64,000 bases of DNA from Yamadazyma tenuis (taxonomy: Eukaryota; Ascomycota; Pichiomycetes; Serinales; Debaryomycetaceae): contig NC_089461.1 of assembly GCF_029203305.1 (NCBI RefSeq), forward strand, positions 2,232,001 to 2,296,000, in the 5' to 3' direction. A program made the position numbers and the translations under genes. The notes under the pieces were generated by a model. It was given only the letters and a program-made list of their open reading frames with translations, was not told the origin of the DNA and did no database searches. Shown in pieces: positions 29,312 to 39,263 of this stretch; position 1 is the stretch's first letter, and the number at the start of each line of letters is the position of its first letter.

Positions 29312-29687
29312 ATGGTATGTACCACTAGCATGGGTAGAAATGTGTAAACCATATAGTTTTTACTAACACCTTCAGTCATTGTTAAAGAGTGCCCAGGCCT
29401 TGAAGCCATTATTCGACAGAGTGTTGATCCAGAGATTGAAACCCCAAACTCAAACTGCCTCCGGTATTTTCATTCCTGAAAAGAACCAGGAAAAGTTGAA
29501 CCAGGGAACCGTGGTAGCCGCGGGTCCCGGTGTAGTTAACCCTCAAACTGGTGAAACGGTTCCGGTGGTGTTAAAGGCTGGTGACAGAGTGTTGTTACCA
29601 GCTTTTGGTGGAAGCCCTGTCAAGGTCGGTGAAGAAGAGTACTTGTTGTACTCGGACAAGGAGATTTTGGCCAAGATCGACCAGTAA
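29312..29687 (+). CDS. HSP10: Mitochondrial co-chaperonin Hsp10 (spliced after ATG)
   Basis: A 104-residue GroES-type co-chaperonin that caps Hsp60 in the mitochondrial matrix. Exon 1 is just the ATG at 29312-29314; exon 2 is 29376-29687, starting SLLKSAQALKPLFDRVLIQR. The spliced N-terminus MSLLKSAQALKP parallels yeast MSTLLKSAKSIVP and acts as an uncleaved targeting signal. Family motifs are TASGIFIPEKNQEKLNQGTV (mobile loop), GDRVLLPAFGGSPVKVG and YLLYSDKEILAKI. No ATG precedes the conserved sequence in exon 2, so the intron is required. A heat-shock-element-like site is 80 bp upstream. Confidence 0.95.
29315..29375 (+). other. Spliceosomal intron of HSP10
   Basis: A 61-nt intron with donor GTATGT at 29315, branch point TACTAAC at 29361-29367 and acceptor CAG ending at 29375. 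It begins on the base after the initiator ATG, so exon 1 codes for Met only. Confidence 0.92.
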
Positions 29688-29855
29688 GTACCTGTAAATA
29701 AATATATATACATATCTGTGTTTTAGTCAGCTACACGTGACCACCAACTTTATGTTCTCTGCTGAGTGCGAACCGATAGGAAAATCAGCAACACCGACGA
29801 TAAAGTCACCCCTGACTTCATATACCCATCACATCCATCGCATAACACACCACAA

Positions 29856-30512
29856 ATGGCCTCCTCCACAGATACTACCAGGTTCGCCCAGTTTAAGTTG
29901 GTGCTCTTGGGTGAGAGTGCTGTTGGTAAATCTAGTATAGTGCATCGGTTCGTCAAAAACACCTTTGATAACTTCAGAGAGTCCACCATCGGTGCCGCAT
30001 TTTTAACCCAAACCATCACGTTACCAGAGTCCAAAACAACCATAAAGTTTGAGATTTGGGACACTGCAGGTCAGGAACGGTATAAATCTTTGGCTCCAAT
30101 GTACTATCGAAATGCTCATGCCGCATTATGTGTATACGATATAACCAATCCTTCTTCGTTCACAAAAGCGCAGGACTGGATCAAGGAGTTGAAGAAGCAG
30201 GCGCCGGAAGGCATCGTCATTTGCTTGGTGGGAAACAAGCTTGATTTGAGTGAAGAAAGACAAGTGGACGAACAGGAGGTTTTACAGTATGTACAAGAAT
30301 TAAACCACCAGGAGAATAATGTTCTTTGGGCCGAATGCTCGGCCAAGAGTGGTGAGGGAGTGTTGGACATTTTCAACAAAATCGGCCGGGCTTTGCCGGT
30401 GGAAGAAGTGATAAATGGTGCTAGTAGCAGGGCCAGACAGGTGGGCTCGAGAAAACCGGGCGTTGACTTGGCCAGGCAGGCCCACCTGCCACAGAACTCG
30501 GGCTGCTGCTAG
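29856..30512 (+). CDS. VPS21: Rab5-family GTPase (Vps21/Ypt51-like)
   Basis: A 218-residue small GTPase of early endosomes, which directs vesicle tethering and fusion through the CORVET complex. All G motifs are present: GESAVGKSS (P-loop), [10 protein letters not shown] (switch I, Rab5 type), [20 protein letters not shown] (switch II), GNKLDL and CSAKSG. It ends SGCC for double geranylgeranylation. The Rab5 effector segment IGAAFLTQ places it with Vps21, Ypt52 and Ypt53; which paralogue is unclear. The ATG at 29856 is the first in frame; the frame is open further upstream, but without an ATG. It lies 168 bp after HSP10. Confidence 0.9.
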   Translation: MASSTDTTRFAQFKLVLLGESAVGKSSIVHRFVKNTFDNFRESTIGAAFLTQTITLPESKTTIKFEIWDTAGQERYKSLAPMYYRNAHAALCVYDITNPSSFTKAQDWIKELKKQAPEGIVICLVGNKLDLSEERQVDEQEVLQYVQELNHQENNVLWAECSAKSGEGVLDIFNKIGRALPVEEVINGASSRARQVGSRKPGVDLARQAHLPQNSGCC

Positions 30513-30568
30513 GAAGAAGACTTATTTTGCACGTTTAGATTAGTATACGAAATTTGAGAAGCACATGT

Positions 30569-30574
30569 CACGTG
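30569..30574. promoter_or_regulatory. CACGTG (Cbf1-type) site upstream of RPL4
   Basis: A palindromic E-box 146 bp before the RPL4 ATG. In Candida species Cbf1 works with Tbf1 at ribosomal protein genes, so this is a plausible control site. A T-rich stretch follows at 30673-30690. Confidence 0.4.
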
Positions 30575-30719
30575 CGAGATACTGTAGCGGAAGCCGGGTA
30601 AGTCGCACTCGAAAACGGAGATGGTCGTGTCTCTACCCCAAATCCTCTCGTGCTCGCTCTCAAGTGCGTGAAAAATTTTTCACTCGTCTTCTCTGTTAAC
30701 TTATACTATAATATCTACG

Positions 30720-31811
30720 ATGTCTACTCGTCCTCAAGTTTCTGTTGTTTCCGCTACCGGTGAACAAACCTCCACCCAATTGCCATTGCCAGCTGTCTTC
30801 TCTGCTCCTGTGAGACCAGACTTGGTCCACTCTGTCTTCACCAGAGTCAACAAGAACAAGAGACAAGCTTACGCTGTTTCTGAAAAAGCCGGTCACCAAA
30901 CCTCCGCTGAATCCTGGGGTACTGGTAGAGCTTTGGCCAGAATCCCAAGAGTTGGTGGATCTGGTACTCACAGATCCGGTCAAGCTGCTTTCGGTAACAT
31001 GTGTAGAGGTGGTAGAATGTTCGCTCCAACTAAGACCTGGAGAAGATGGAACATTAAGGTTAACCACAACGAAAAGAGATATGCCACTGCTTCTGCTATT
31101 GCTGCCTCTGCTGTTACCTCTTTGGTTTTGGCCAGAGGTCACAGAGTTGAACAAGTCAAGGAATTGCCATTGGTTGTGTCCAACGACTTTGAATCCGTCC
31201 AAAAGACCAAGGATGCCGTTGCTTTGTTGAAGGCTGTTGGTGCTCACAAGGATGTTGTCAAGGTGATCAAGTCCAAGAAGTTGAGAGCCGGTAAGGGTAA
31301 GTTGAGAGGTAGAAGATTCACTCAAAGAAGAGGTCCATTGGTTGTCTACGCTGAAGACAACGGTCTTGTCAAGGCTTTGAGAAACATTCCAGGTGTTGAA
31401 ACCGCTCCAGTTAAGCACCTCGGTTTGTTGCAATTGGCTCCAGGTGCTCACTTGGGTAGATTCATCATCTGGACTCAAGGTGCTTTTGAATCCTTGGACT
31501 CTGTCTACGGTTCTGAAGCCACCAAGTCTGTTAAGTCCAACTATGCTTTGCCATCCAACATCATCTCCAACACCGATGTCACCAGATTGATCAACTCTGC
31601 TGAAATCCAGGCTGTTGTCAGACCTGCTGGTCAAGCCACTCAAAAGAGAGCTCATGTGTTGAAGAAGAACCCATTGAAGAACAAGCAAGTTTTGTTGAGA
31701 TTGAACCCTTACGCCAAGACCTTCTCCGAACAGAAGTTGGGATCTGCCAAGGTTGAACAGCCAAAGACCAAGCCATCCAAGGGTGCTTTTGCTGATGTTT
31801 TGAAGAACTAA
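30720..31811 (+). CDS. RPL4: 60S ribosomal protein L4 (uL4)
   Basis: A 363-residue large-subunit protein with a long internal loop lining the exit tunnel. It starts [20 protein letters not shown] and has the hallmark segment [19 protein letters not shown] followed by [20 protein letters not shown]. The eukaryote-specific C-terminal extension ([19 protein letters not shown]) is present and the length equals yeast Rpl4 (362). Codon bias is extreme (TTG, AGA, GGT, GCC), the strongest in the window, as expected for a ribosomal gene. No intron. Confidence 0.98.
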   Translation: MSTRPQVSVVSATGEQTSTQLPLPAVFSAPVRPDLVHSVFTRVNKNKRQAYAVSEKAGHQTSAESWGTGRALARIPRVGGSGTHRSGQAAFGNMCRGGRMFAPTKTWRRWNIKVNHNEKRYATASAIAASAVTSLVLARGHRVEQVKELPLVVSNDFESVQKTKDAVALLKAVGAHKDVVKVIKSKKLRAGKGKLRGRRFTQRRGPLVVYAEDNGLVKALRNIPGVETAPVKHLGLLQLAPGAHLGRFIIWTQGAFESLDSVYGSEATKSVKSNYALPSNIISNTDVTRLINSAEIQAVVRPAGQATQKRAHVLKKNPLKNKQVLLRLNPYAKTFSEQKLGSAKVEQPKTKPSKGAFADVLKN

Positions 31812-31984
31812 ATTTGAGGTTTCTCAAATTTCAAAAGTCAGATTTTGCAGCCGGTATTATTAGTTAATATTGAATTAGATTAATGCACAATAATACTTGA
31901 CAACTGTAGGCTCAGGTGTAACATAAAGAGGATACAACAATTTTAGAAACTCATAATTTTACATAGCGAAAAAAGTACAAACGA

Positions 31985-33088
31985 TTAGGAAGAAATTGGC
32001 TCCACGACGTTTTCTTCAAAGTACGTCTTTCCAGTGGCAGAATCAGTACCCACAATATTACCTCTCTGATTACTATATTCACAAATAGTGTACTGTTGCC
32101 AGGCGTTGTCGCAAGTGACATACGCACATCCCAATTGAGAAGTGGACTTCCAAACAACTTGTGTAAAGTGTCCGGCAGACTCACTAAATCCTGGGTTACT
32201 AAAGTCATAGTACTGGATTTCATCGTACCAAGCGTCCACCGGAGAAGCTCCTCCTTTGTAGCCGGCAGCCAAGTTTTCACCATATGGTCCGCCTGAGTGG
32301 ATCAATTGAACATTGTTACAGGAGAATGTGGATGCAGCGTAGTCGGCAGCGTATTGGGCCAAGGTGCTGTTCCATTGCAAGTGTTGGACACCGTGCAAGT
32401 CTCTTTTGATGTTGTGTTCGTCCAAGATGGATTGTTGGAAGTCGCTCAAATCGCCAGTTGAAGTAGCAACGGCAGTTGAGCTGGTGGTGGGAGAGGTAGT
32501 GGTTGGAGTGGTGGGAGAGGTGGAAGTGGTTGGAGTGGTGGAAGTGGTTGGAGTGGTGGAAGTGGTTGGAGTGGTGGAAGTGGTTGGAGTGGTGGAAGTG
32601 GTTGGAGTAGTTGGAGTAGTTGAAGTAGTTGGAGTAGTAGAAGTAGTAGAAGTTGAAGTAGTAGAAGTTGGAGTAGTAGTAGTTGGAGTGGAAGCAACAG
32701 CAGCCACGGGGGACACAGTGGAGGTTGTGGTGATAGTGGTAGTTAGACTGGAAGATGGAGTAGTTGGAGCGGCTTCGGTGGTAACTGTAGTTGGAGTGCT
32801 CGTAGTTGGAGTGCTCGTAGTTGGAGTGCTCGTAGTTGGAGTGCTCGTAGTTGGAGTGCTCGTAGTTGGAGTGCTCGTAGTTGGAGTGCTCGTAGTTGGA
32901 GTGCTCGTAGTTGGAGTGCTCGTAGTAGTGGCCGCAGGCGCTGCGCTCACCACGTTCACCACGGTGGTGGTACCAGTGGCATAGGTTATCCACTGGGTGA
33001 CTGGGGCTGCCGTGTGCACCCTGGTAATGATTTTAACTGGGGCTGCTTGAGCCAAGGCGAGCATAGCGAGGACTAAACCAAACTTCAT
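31985..33088 (-). CDS. Secreted CAP/SCP-domain protein, Pry/Rbt4-like
   Basis: A 367-residue secreted protein. Residues 1-16 are a signal peptide (MKFGLVLAMLALAQAA). A Thr/Ser/Pro stalk of about 150 residues follows, made of STPTT repeats then TTSTTP-type repeats, likely heavily O-mannosylated. The CAP domain covers about residues 218-365, with FQQSILDEHNIKRDLHGV, the metal-site His of IHSGGPYGENLA, and the signatures GHFTQVVWKST and YTICEYSNQRGN. Yeast Pry proteins bind and export sterols; Candida Rbt4 and Rbe1 are secreted relatives. No GPI signal is seen. The two minisatellites in the stalk make length variation between strains likely. Confidence 0.93.
   Translation of the reverse strand: MKFGLVLAMLALAQAAPVKIITRVHTAAPVTQWITYATGTTTVVNVVSAAPAATTTSTPTTSTPTTSTPTTSTPTTSTPTTSTPTTSTPTTSTPTTSTPTTVTTEAAPTTPSSSLTTTITTTSTVSPVAAVASTPTTTTPTSTTSTSTTSTTPTTSTTPTTPTTSTTPTTSTTPTTSTTPTTSTTPTTSTSPTTPTTTSPTTSSTAVATSTGDLSDFQQSILDEHNIKRDLHGVQHLQWNSTLAQYAADYAASTFSCNNVQLIHSGGPYGENLAAGYKGGASPVDAWYDEIQYYDFSNPGFSESAGHFTQVVWKSTSQLGCAYVTCDNAWQQYTICEYSNQRGNIVGTDSATGKTYFEENVVEPISS
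32521..32610 (-). repeat. 18-bp coding minisatellite, five copies
   Basis: On the plus strand the unit is TGGAAGTGGTTGGAGTGG, four exact copies and a fifth with one change. It encodes a six-residue Thr/Ser/Pro unit in the stalk of the CAP protein. Confidence 0.85.
32787..32921 (-). repeat. 15-bp coding minisatellite, nine perfect copies
   Basis: The plus-strand unit is GTAGTTGGAGTGCTC, repeated nine times without a mismatch (135 bp), encoding STPTT repeats. The lack of any silent change implies recent expansion or continuing homogenisation. Confidence 0.95.
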
Positions 33089-33462
33089 GATATTGCAAAG
33101 AACGACTGGGGTGATTCAAAAGAAGGAAGGAAACAACAAAGGAATGTGTAGTGAAAGGAAAGACTTGTGTGAATAGTCAAAAAAGTGGCCGGTGGTGGTT
33201 TAAAAACCATTTGGCTAATCACTAACCAGCACAAGCGATCGCCAGTTATAGGCTCTGCATCGGTACAAGATGCCGATCTGCGTCTGCTGGTGCATTCACA
33301 TGCACCAGACTCTTGCACACACACTAAACTCATTCATATCAGCCACCTATAATAGCCAGCATCTCCATGATGAATGTTCGGCTAATGGCTGCAACAGCCA
33401 GCACTGTATCAAGACTGGAAATGCGGGCGTCGAAATAGGAAATGCGGTGGGGCACGTCCAAA
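33089..33462. promoter_or_regulatory. Upstream region of the CAP protein gene
   Basis: 374 bp between the CAP gene start and the broken end of the transporter relic. A TTTAAA box is near 33198. No sequence matching the lost transporter C-terminus was found here. Confidence 0.45.
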
Positions 33463-34788
33463 TTAGGGGAATGTCAAAAGCGCACAGGTGGATACAGCCG
33501 CACCTCTTTGTCTACAAGCGGAATCTCCCCAAACTTCGGAACAGTAGACCCAAATACAAGTTCCCCAAGATGTTCCGAAAGCACACACAAAGAGGTAGCA
33601 ACAGGCAATCACCCCCTTGGCAGCCGCCTTTCTCAGGTCCGGAATTTCCAATTTCAACGTATCGTCTCCGTCGATGTTGTCGACTGGATTGGCATACACC
33701 GCTAAGATGGCACCCACCGCAAAGTGCAAGCCCATCATCACCGCCGCACCTACAAGCAACACGGGTCTTCTACCAAACTTGTCCAAAAAGTACAAAGATG
33801 GAATGGTTGCAACCACAAAAAGCACATATTGGATGGAAGAAGAACTAAGTAAAGCTCCACCACCGTAGCCTGCCATCTGGAAAATGTATACAATGTAATA
33901 CATCATGACATTCATGCCCGTCAACTGTTGCCAGGTCTGGGCAAATATGGCGGTGATAGTCCGGGGAAGATATTTCTTTGTGAATAAGTCCGCGTAGGTG
34001 AAAGTTTTTGCATCCCTATCAAGTAAGATCTGTTCTTTGATTTCGGAAACTTCGATCAACACGTTCTCATCCTCACGATTTCCCTTGGCTTGGACCTTGG
34101 CCACGATCTCCTCGGCGTCCTCCCAGTATCCCTGTTTGGCCAACCATCTAGGAGACTCAGGAATACAGAAACAGCCAAAAATCAACCCAATTCCTGGAAT
34201 GAGCTGCAACCCCCACGCCACCCTGAACGAGGTAGTGCCGTCGATCTGGGAGCACCCGTAGGAGATGAAGAACATCACCATGATTCCAACGGTCACCGCC
34301 AGTTGAAACAACCCTCCCACTCGTCCTCTAATAGTTCTGGGGCATAACTCCGACACCAACACTGGAGCAGCAGCGGTACCAAAACCCACTCCAAACCCCG
34401 AAACCACCCGGCCGCCAATCAACTGGCCGACATTTTGGGTGGACGTTTGGATTATGGCACCAATGCACCAGAAAATCCCACAGACCATTAAAGAAGACCG
34501 TCTACCAAAAGGCTCCGACACGAACGACGAGGCCAACGACCCAAAAATCGATCCCAACGCCATGCTGGCGGTGATGATCCCTTGGAGAGTCGAATCCGGA
34601 GCATTGAAGTAGTCTCGGTACTGGCTGGTACTGATAAACGCAGACATGGACGAAATGTCGAACCCGAACATAAGTCCAGCTGTACATGTCACAATTGAAA
34701 TAACAAAGATGTTGTGGGTATTGGGGAATTTGTCCAACATACCTCTGAACTTGAGGGCCAAGCCCTGGAGTTTGGCTTCGTATCCCAT
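33463..34788 (-). pseudogene. Hexose transporter truncated after residue 434
   Basis: A sugar porter of the Hgt/Hxt type starting at the ATG at 34788 (MGYEAKLQGLALKFRGMLDK). It aligns without gaps to the intact neighbour at 35683-37335 through residue 434 (CRQRGAAVST), then diverges into seven unrelated residues and a TAA at 33463. The last 116 residues of the neighbour are missing: helices 11 and 12 and the PETKGKR motif. The upstream part is intact (PFGRRSS, PESPRWLAKQGYWEDAEEIV) and a TATA box remains at about 34831, so it may be transcribed. Codon use is less biased and more GC-rich than in the neighbour. A 10-helix product is unlikely to transport; a sensor or dominant role cannot be excluded. 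Confidence 0.85.
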
Positions 34789-35682
34789 AATAACTGAAAT
34801 TGTTGTGGGAGGTGTGGGAATGAAGGGTGCTTTATATTGCTGCAAATGGGGGTAGGTACGAGGTGGGGGGCTCCAAAGTATGGGGAAAGCGAGAACGGGG
34901 TAATCTCCACACCTGGAGGAAATTCCTGTCAATTGCATTACGAGTTTCTCTGCGCCCACCAATTATGGGTGCTTTTGTGGGAGGTTGGGGCTATTATCGG
35001 TTATCGAGCCCTTGGTTCTGGTGTGCAGATAGTTCTTCTCCAGGTTCGCGGATTGGCAAAGTGGGGTCGCAGAAGGCGCCGCCAACGCGGGTATCGAGTG
35101 AGTTTTCCGGGATGGCGGGGCCGGTTGAAGTCTTCAAGGCAGAAAGCACCGGGGGAGCGAGATGGTAGTAGAGGGAGTCTTGGTAGGCCAAACAATGAAT
35201 TGATAGCTACCATCAAAAACATTATGACGTGCCTTTATTAGCCCGGCCAGAGCCCGAGCGCAATGTTTCCACGGGTAAACAAGGGCGTGCCAAGGAGGGA
35301 TAAATATGTGCCAATCACGCTGCCCCTCTCCCTGCGTTAAGGTTCTCTGGTGCGGGCCGCGGGTTGCTGTCAAGCAACAATTGCCGAAATATTTGTGGTG
35401 ACCTAGTTATAGCGGAGGGAGCATTGTTAGTAATCTGGGGTAACCGGTACTCAGATGGTTGAGAGCATGAGGCAAGATCTGGGACAAGTGGGTGGTTGGG
35501 GTAGTAGGGGTTTATCCGACGCGATGCAACGTTCCATAAGTGCGGGTGCACTGTCTCCACCATTCTATCAAGCATAAGTTCAGGTTCTCTGCCGCCACCA
35601 TTCTATCAATAAACTGTCTTAAAGGTATTCTTTATATTATCACTTGCATTATATAATTATAGCGTTATAACAAATTAATCGA
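34789..35682. other. Interval between the two transporter copies
   Basis: 894 bp, no gene supported. It holds TCTGGGGTAAC at 35434-35444, and a 15-bp direct repeat CCACCATTCTATCAA at 35557-35571 and 35595-35609 near the 3' end of the downstream transporter. The left part is the promoter of the truncated copy. Confidence 0.5.
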
Positions 35683-37335
35683 CTAAGCCTGCTCAACCTT
35701 CTTCTCATTTTCAGAGTTGTCGTCAGCATCAGACTTGATCAAGTCACTTTCGTTTTCCTTGTGCTCGTACTTCATCTTGGCAGCCAAATCAGCATCGGAT
35801 AAAAGTGGAACAATTGGTTGCCAGCTGGCAGTCTTCCAAGCTGGGATCTTATCAGCCCAAATCTGGTCAATTTCTTCCAATCTCTTACCCTTGGTTTCAG
35901 GGAAGAAAAAGTAGGTGTGAACAAACATGCATCCACAGAAAGTAGCGTAGATACAGTAGGTCTTCCATGAAATGTTCTGGAATGAAGGAGGAGTGAACAT
36001 AGCAATGGCAAAGTTAAAGATCCAGTTACCAGCAGTGGATAAAGCAGCACCTCTTTGTCTACAAGCGGAGTCACCCCACACTTCAGAACAGTACAACCAA
36101 ATCGTAACACCCCAAGATGGAGCAAACGAACACACAAACAAGTAACAACAAGCAATAACACCTCTGGAGGCATTCTTTCTGGAGTCTGGGATCTTCAAGG
36201 TGACGGAAGGAGAAGTTCTTTCTGCTTCTGGAATGGTTTCAGCATAAGTAGCCAAAATACCTGCAACACCAAATTGGAAAGCAAACATGAAAGCAGCACC
36301 AACCAACAAAACGGGTCTTCTACCAACCTTATCCAACAAGTATAATGATGGAATGGTGACAACAGTGTTCAACACATACTGAATAGAAGAAGAAACCAAG
36401 TTAGCGTTACCATGGATACCGGCCATCTCGAAAATGTAGACAATGTAGTACATCATAACGTTCATACCAGTCAATTGTTGCCAAATCTGAGCGGAAACAC
36501 CAACAATAGTTCTTGGGAGATACTTCTTGGTAAACAAGTCAGCGTAAGTGAAAGCTCTAACATGTTCGTCAACCAAGATTTGTTCCTTGATTTCAGAGAT
36601 TTCAATCAAAACATCGGGGTCTTCTCTGTTACCGTTGGCCTGGATCAAGGCCACGATTTCTTCGGCATCTTCCCAGTATCCTTGCTTGGCCAACCATCTT
36701 GGAGATTCTGGAAGGAAGAACATACCAACAAACAAAACGAACCCTGGAATCATTTGAATACCCCAGGCAGTTCTGAAAGAAGATCTACCATCAATCTTAG
36801 AACAACCGTATGAAATGTAGAACATGATCAAGATTCCCAAGGTCACAAACAATTGGTACAAACCACCAATCAAACCTCTGATCTTTCTTGGAGCCAATTC
36901 GGAACCATACACAGGAGCGACAGCAGTACCGAAACCAACACCAAGACCAGAAATGATTCTTCCGGCGATCAACTGACCAAGGTTTCTACAAGAACATTGA
37001 ATAGCAGCACCAGCCATCCACAAGATGGAACATAATAAGATGGAGGATCTTCTTCCGAAAGGTTCAGAAATAAAGGCAGAAGCCAAAGAACCGAAAAACG
37101 AACCTAATGACATGGCAGCAGTAACAAAACCTTGCACATCAGATGATAAGTCAAACATGCTGGTGTACTGTTCGGTACCAATGAAGGCGGACATGGACGA
37201 AATATCGAAACCAAACAACAAAGCTGACACACATGAAATACATGCAATGACATAGATGTTGTGGAATTTAGGGAACTTATCTAAGAACCTTCTAAATTTT
37301 AAAGCGTGGGGGACAAGTTTATCTTCATAACCCAT
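35683..37335 (-). CDS. Hexose transporter (Hgt/Hxt family, MFS sugar porter)
   Basis: A 550-residue plasma-membrane sugar transporter with 12 predicted helices. Signatures are FGFDISSMSAFIGTEQY, SEPFGRRSS, GRIISGLGVGFGTAVAPVY, PESPRWLAKQGYWEDAEE, QQLTGMNVMMYYIVYIF, DKVGRRPVLLVG and PETKGKRLEEIDQIW. The C-terminal tail is acidic and polar (ESDLIKSDADDNSENEKK). The QQLTGMN segment is typical of hexose carriers; glucose is likely but unproven. Codon bias is strong, so it is probably the main, highly expressed member of the pair. A TATA box TATAAAAG lies 66 bp upstream (complement of 37401-37408). Beyond it is a long gene-free interval shared with a divergent kinase. Confidence 0.94.
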   Translation of the reverse strand: MGYEDKLVPHALKFRRFLDKFPKFHNIYVIACISCVSALLFGFDISSMSAFIGTEQYTSMFDLSSDVQGFVTAAMSLGSFFGSLASAFISEPFGRRSSILLCSILWMAGAAIQCSCRNLGQLIAGRIISGLGVGFGTAVAPVYGSELAPRKIRGLIGGLYQLFVTLGILIMFYISYGCSKIDGRSSFRTAWGIQMIPGFVLFVGMFFLPESPRWLAKQGYWEDAEEIVALIQANGNREDPDVLIEISEIKEQILVDEHVRAFTYADLFTKKYLPRTIVGVSAQIWQQLTGMNVMMYYIVYIFEMAGIHGNANLVSSSIQYVLNTVVTIPSLYLLDKVGRRPVLLVGAAFMFAFQFGVAGILATYAETIPEAERTSPSVTLKIPDSRKNASRGVIACCYLFVCSFAPSWGVTIWLYCSEVWGDSACRQRGAALSTAGNWIFNFAIAMFTPPSFQNISWKTYCIYATFCGCMFVHTYFFFPETKGKRLEEIDQIWADKIPAWKTASWQPIVPLLSDADLAAKMKYEHKENESDLIKSDADDNSENEKKVEQA

Positions 37336-39263
37336 ATTGTATTATAAGAGATATTAAATCTTCGATGAGAAAAAACTCTTACAATGGGGAAAACCACGGG
37401 CTTTTATAGTTTTTTGAGCAGCTGGTCACCGGGTTTTTTTTTTTAGGCAGAAAATCCATTTTGGCTAGTTTCCCCAAAAGTTTCTCCATTATTTTTTAAA
37501 ATGCACCTGCATGCAGGCCCGATCTTGCTTTTTTTGCTTGTGGAGACAATGTCAGGCAAACCCCAAACCGGAAGCATCATGCCAACTCTATTTGGCACTA
37601 ACACTACAACCAGGGGGGTTTGTTGATGGTGGTACATGGGAGGTGGTAAGGGGAAGATACGGGGTGGTATGGCCTCAGATCCTCAAACCATGTTGGCGGT
37701 CCTCGGTTTTAATTTTCTCCAGCGCCCAGACATTATCTGGAAAAACCCCAGGGTGACGGGCCCCGTCCCGGAAAAAACTCAGCAAGCAAAAATTTTCATG
37801 GATAATCCATAAATGCCGTTGGCGTATATGCCGGATTTCCGTCGAGAGACAGATGCTACGGCGTATAGTAGTGAAACTGCCCCGCGCGCGCGCGCTATCA
37901 TTGGCCAGCCAGATAAAAACAAGTGGAGTTATGCTGGGGTCTTGCATATAGAGTGGGGAAAACCTGGAGACGACACACGAAAATGGGCCTCCCGTGATGT
38001 TGATTTTATCCATAAACAGGTGCTGGGGAATTTTATTTTTTTTTATTGTCCTGGGCGTGGGGTGGGTACATTCATAACCTGCTATAGGCTGAGATCTGGG
38101 GCACGTCTGGGGATTTGTGGCCGGTTAACCGGTGGACGTATTTGTCGACGGATAGGTGATTGTCAAGAATTCAGCTGTCACCGCAAAATGTTCCGGATCC
38201 GCCAAGGTGATTCAAGACTCCGAATTGCAACGTCTCACTAGGGAGGATCACCCACTGTCGGGGTTATTGGGATCGAAGAGGGGATCCCCCGGTGCCCTTT
38301 GGATAGTGGGGCAAGTGGTTGTGGACTTAGACGGGTTTTATGGGAGCGGATACCTGGAGGGTTAACAGGTGATGTAACGTAGTATTATTGTGGAGAAACT
38401 CCCTCCACTCGGATTTTCCTGACGCGGGTTTTCCCAGGAAGTATGCAGGACTGGGCACAACCCCACACGGAATCGGAATTAGAAGCAAACTTGGGAGGTA
38501 GTGCGCGGGCTGAATACGCAGAGCCTGTGTACCGTCCCGAATCCCTGCAGGTTAACCTCGGCCTATGTGTACACCAAATGTAAGTGCATGGCAGGATGGC
38601 GTGTCATGGTAATAATCACCTGTTATATAGCGTGATGGTATAATTTTTGATAACCCCAGATTTGGGTCCAGCCTGATTTTAGTCACCCCATTGTGACTTC
38701 GTGTGATACGAATTCCGGGTCAGAGCTGTGACCCAAGAGGCCCTGGTGGTGGGTCCACTACCAAACTCGGCCGTCCTCGGGTGTGGGCGGGTGCTCCTCG
38801 CACATACATGTCCGGCCCGAGTCCGTCGTGGTAGGTCTACCGCGAAGCTGGCGGTGGAGCTGGCACATACGTCGCCCTGTCATACACCCACCGGTTGCCG
38901 ACTCGCACCTCACGCCACTTTGTACCGATTTTTCCCGATATCCACCTTGCTAAAAGCGAAGACGGGTTTAGGTACCTATCCATCTCCCACCAGATCCACC
39001 AGTCTCCCCGTACCCAAACACTCACCAACGTGTAGACATGGGTGGCCACACCCCAACGGCAGTTTCCCGGGACCCCAGGCGCTAAAATCACCCGTTCTAT
39101 ACCTTACGATAAAAACCCGGAAATAGGATTTTGCAGACTTTTAGAATCATTCGATGATTCGATAATTTCTATCGAATGATAACGCATTTCTGTTTTTCTT
39201 TGTTTTCAGCCTTTCCATGATATAAACCACCCATTTCCCAAGGATCTTGTACTCATCCACATC
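37336..39263. promoter_or_regulatory. 1.9 kb divergent regulatory interval, transporter / kinase
   Basis: The longest gene-free stretch in the window. Open frames of up to 142 codons occur but have Pro/Arg/Gly-rich, patternless translations and no ATG context, so I do not call them. Visible structure: an alternating CGCGCGCGCGC run at about 37888-37898, a TCTGGGGTTA word on the minus strand (38651-38660), many CCCC/GGGG words of the kind bound by Mig1-type repressors, and a nested palindrome at 39144-39180 near the kinase start. Long promoters are typical of glucose-regulated hexose transporter genes. Confidence 0.5.
39144..39180. repeat. Nested inverted repeats upstream of the kinase gene
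   Basis: GAATCAT-TCG-ATGATTC (39144-39160) is a perfect 7-bp inverted repeat. ATCATTCGAT (39146-39155) is also exactly inverted at 39171-39180 as ATCGAATGAT. It lies 84 bp before the kinase ATG and could be a dimeric-factor site or a cruciform. Confidence 0.75.

Noticed and set aside
30696..31688. 330-codon open frame antisense to RPL4
   Set aside because: It is a mirror of the highly biased RPL4 codons; its Ser/Gln/Trp/Gly-rich product is typical of antisense shadows.
32316..32993. Long open frames on both strands across the Thr-rich repeats of the CAP gene
   Set aside because: Repeats of 15 and 18 bp keep several frames open. Only the minus-strand frame has a signal peptide and a CAP domain.
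37888..37898. Alternating CG run as Z-DNA or a replication origin signal
   Set aside because: Only about 11 bp long and isolated; no supporting structure such as an AT-rich unwinding element was seen beside it.
37813..38241. 142-codon open frame in the 1.9 kb interval
   Set aside because: The translation has no recognisable domain and includes a CGCGCGC-derived Ala/Arg run; it looks like chance reading of GC-rich promoter DNA.
38728..39126. 132-codon open frame before the kinase gene
   Set aside because: Pro/Thr/Arg-rich translation without pattern, no promoter signs, and the opposite strand is equally open.
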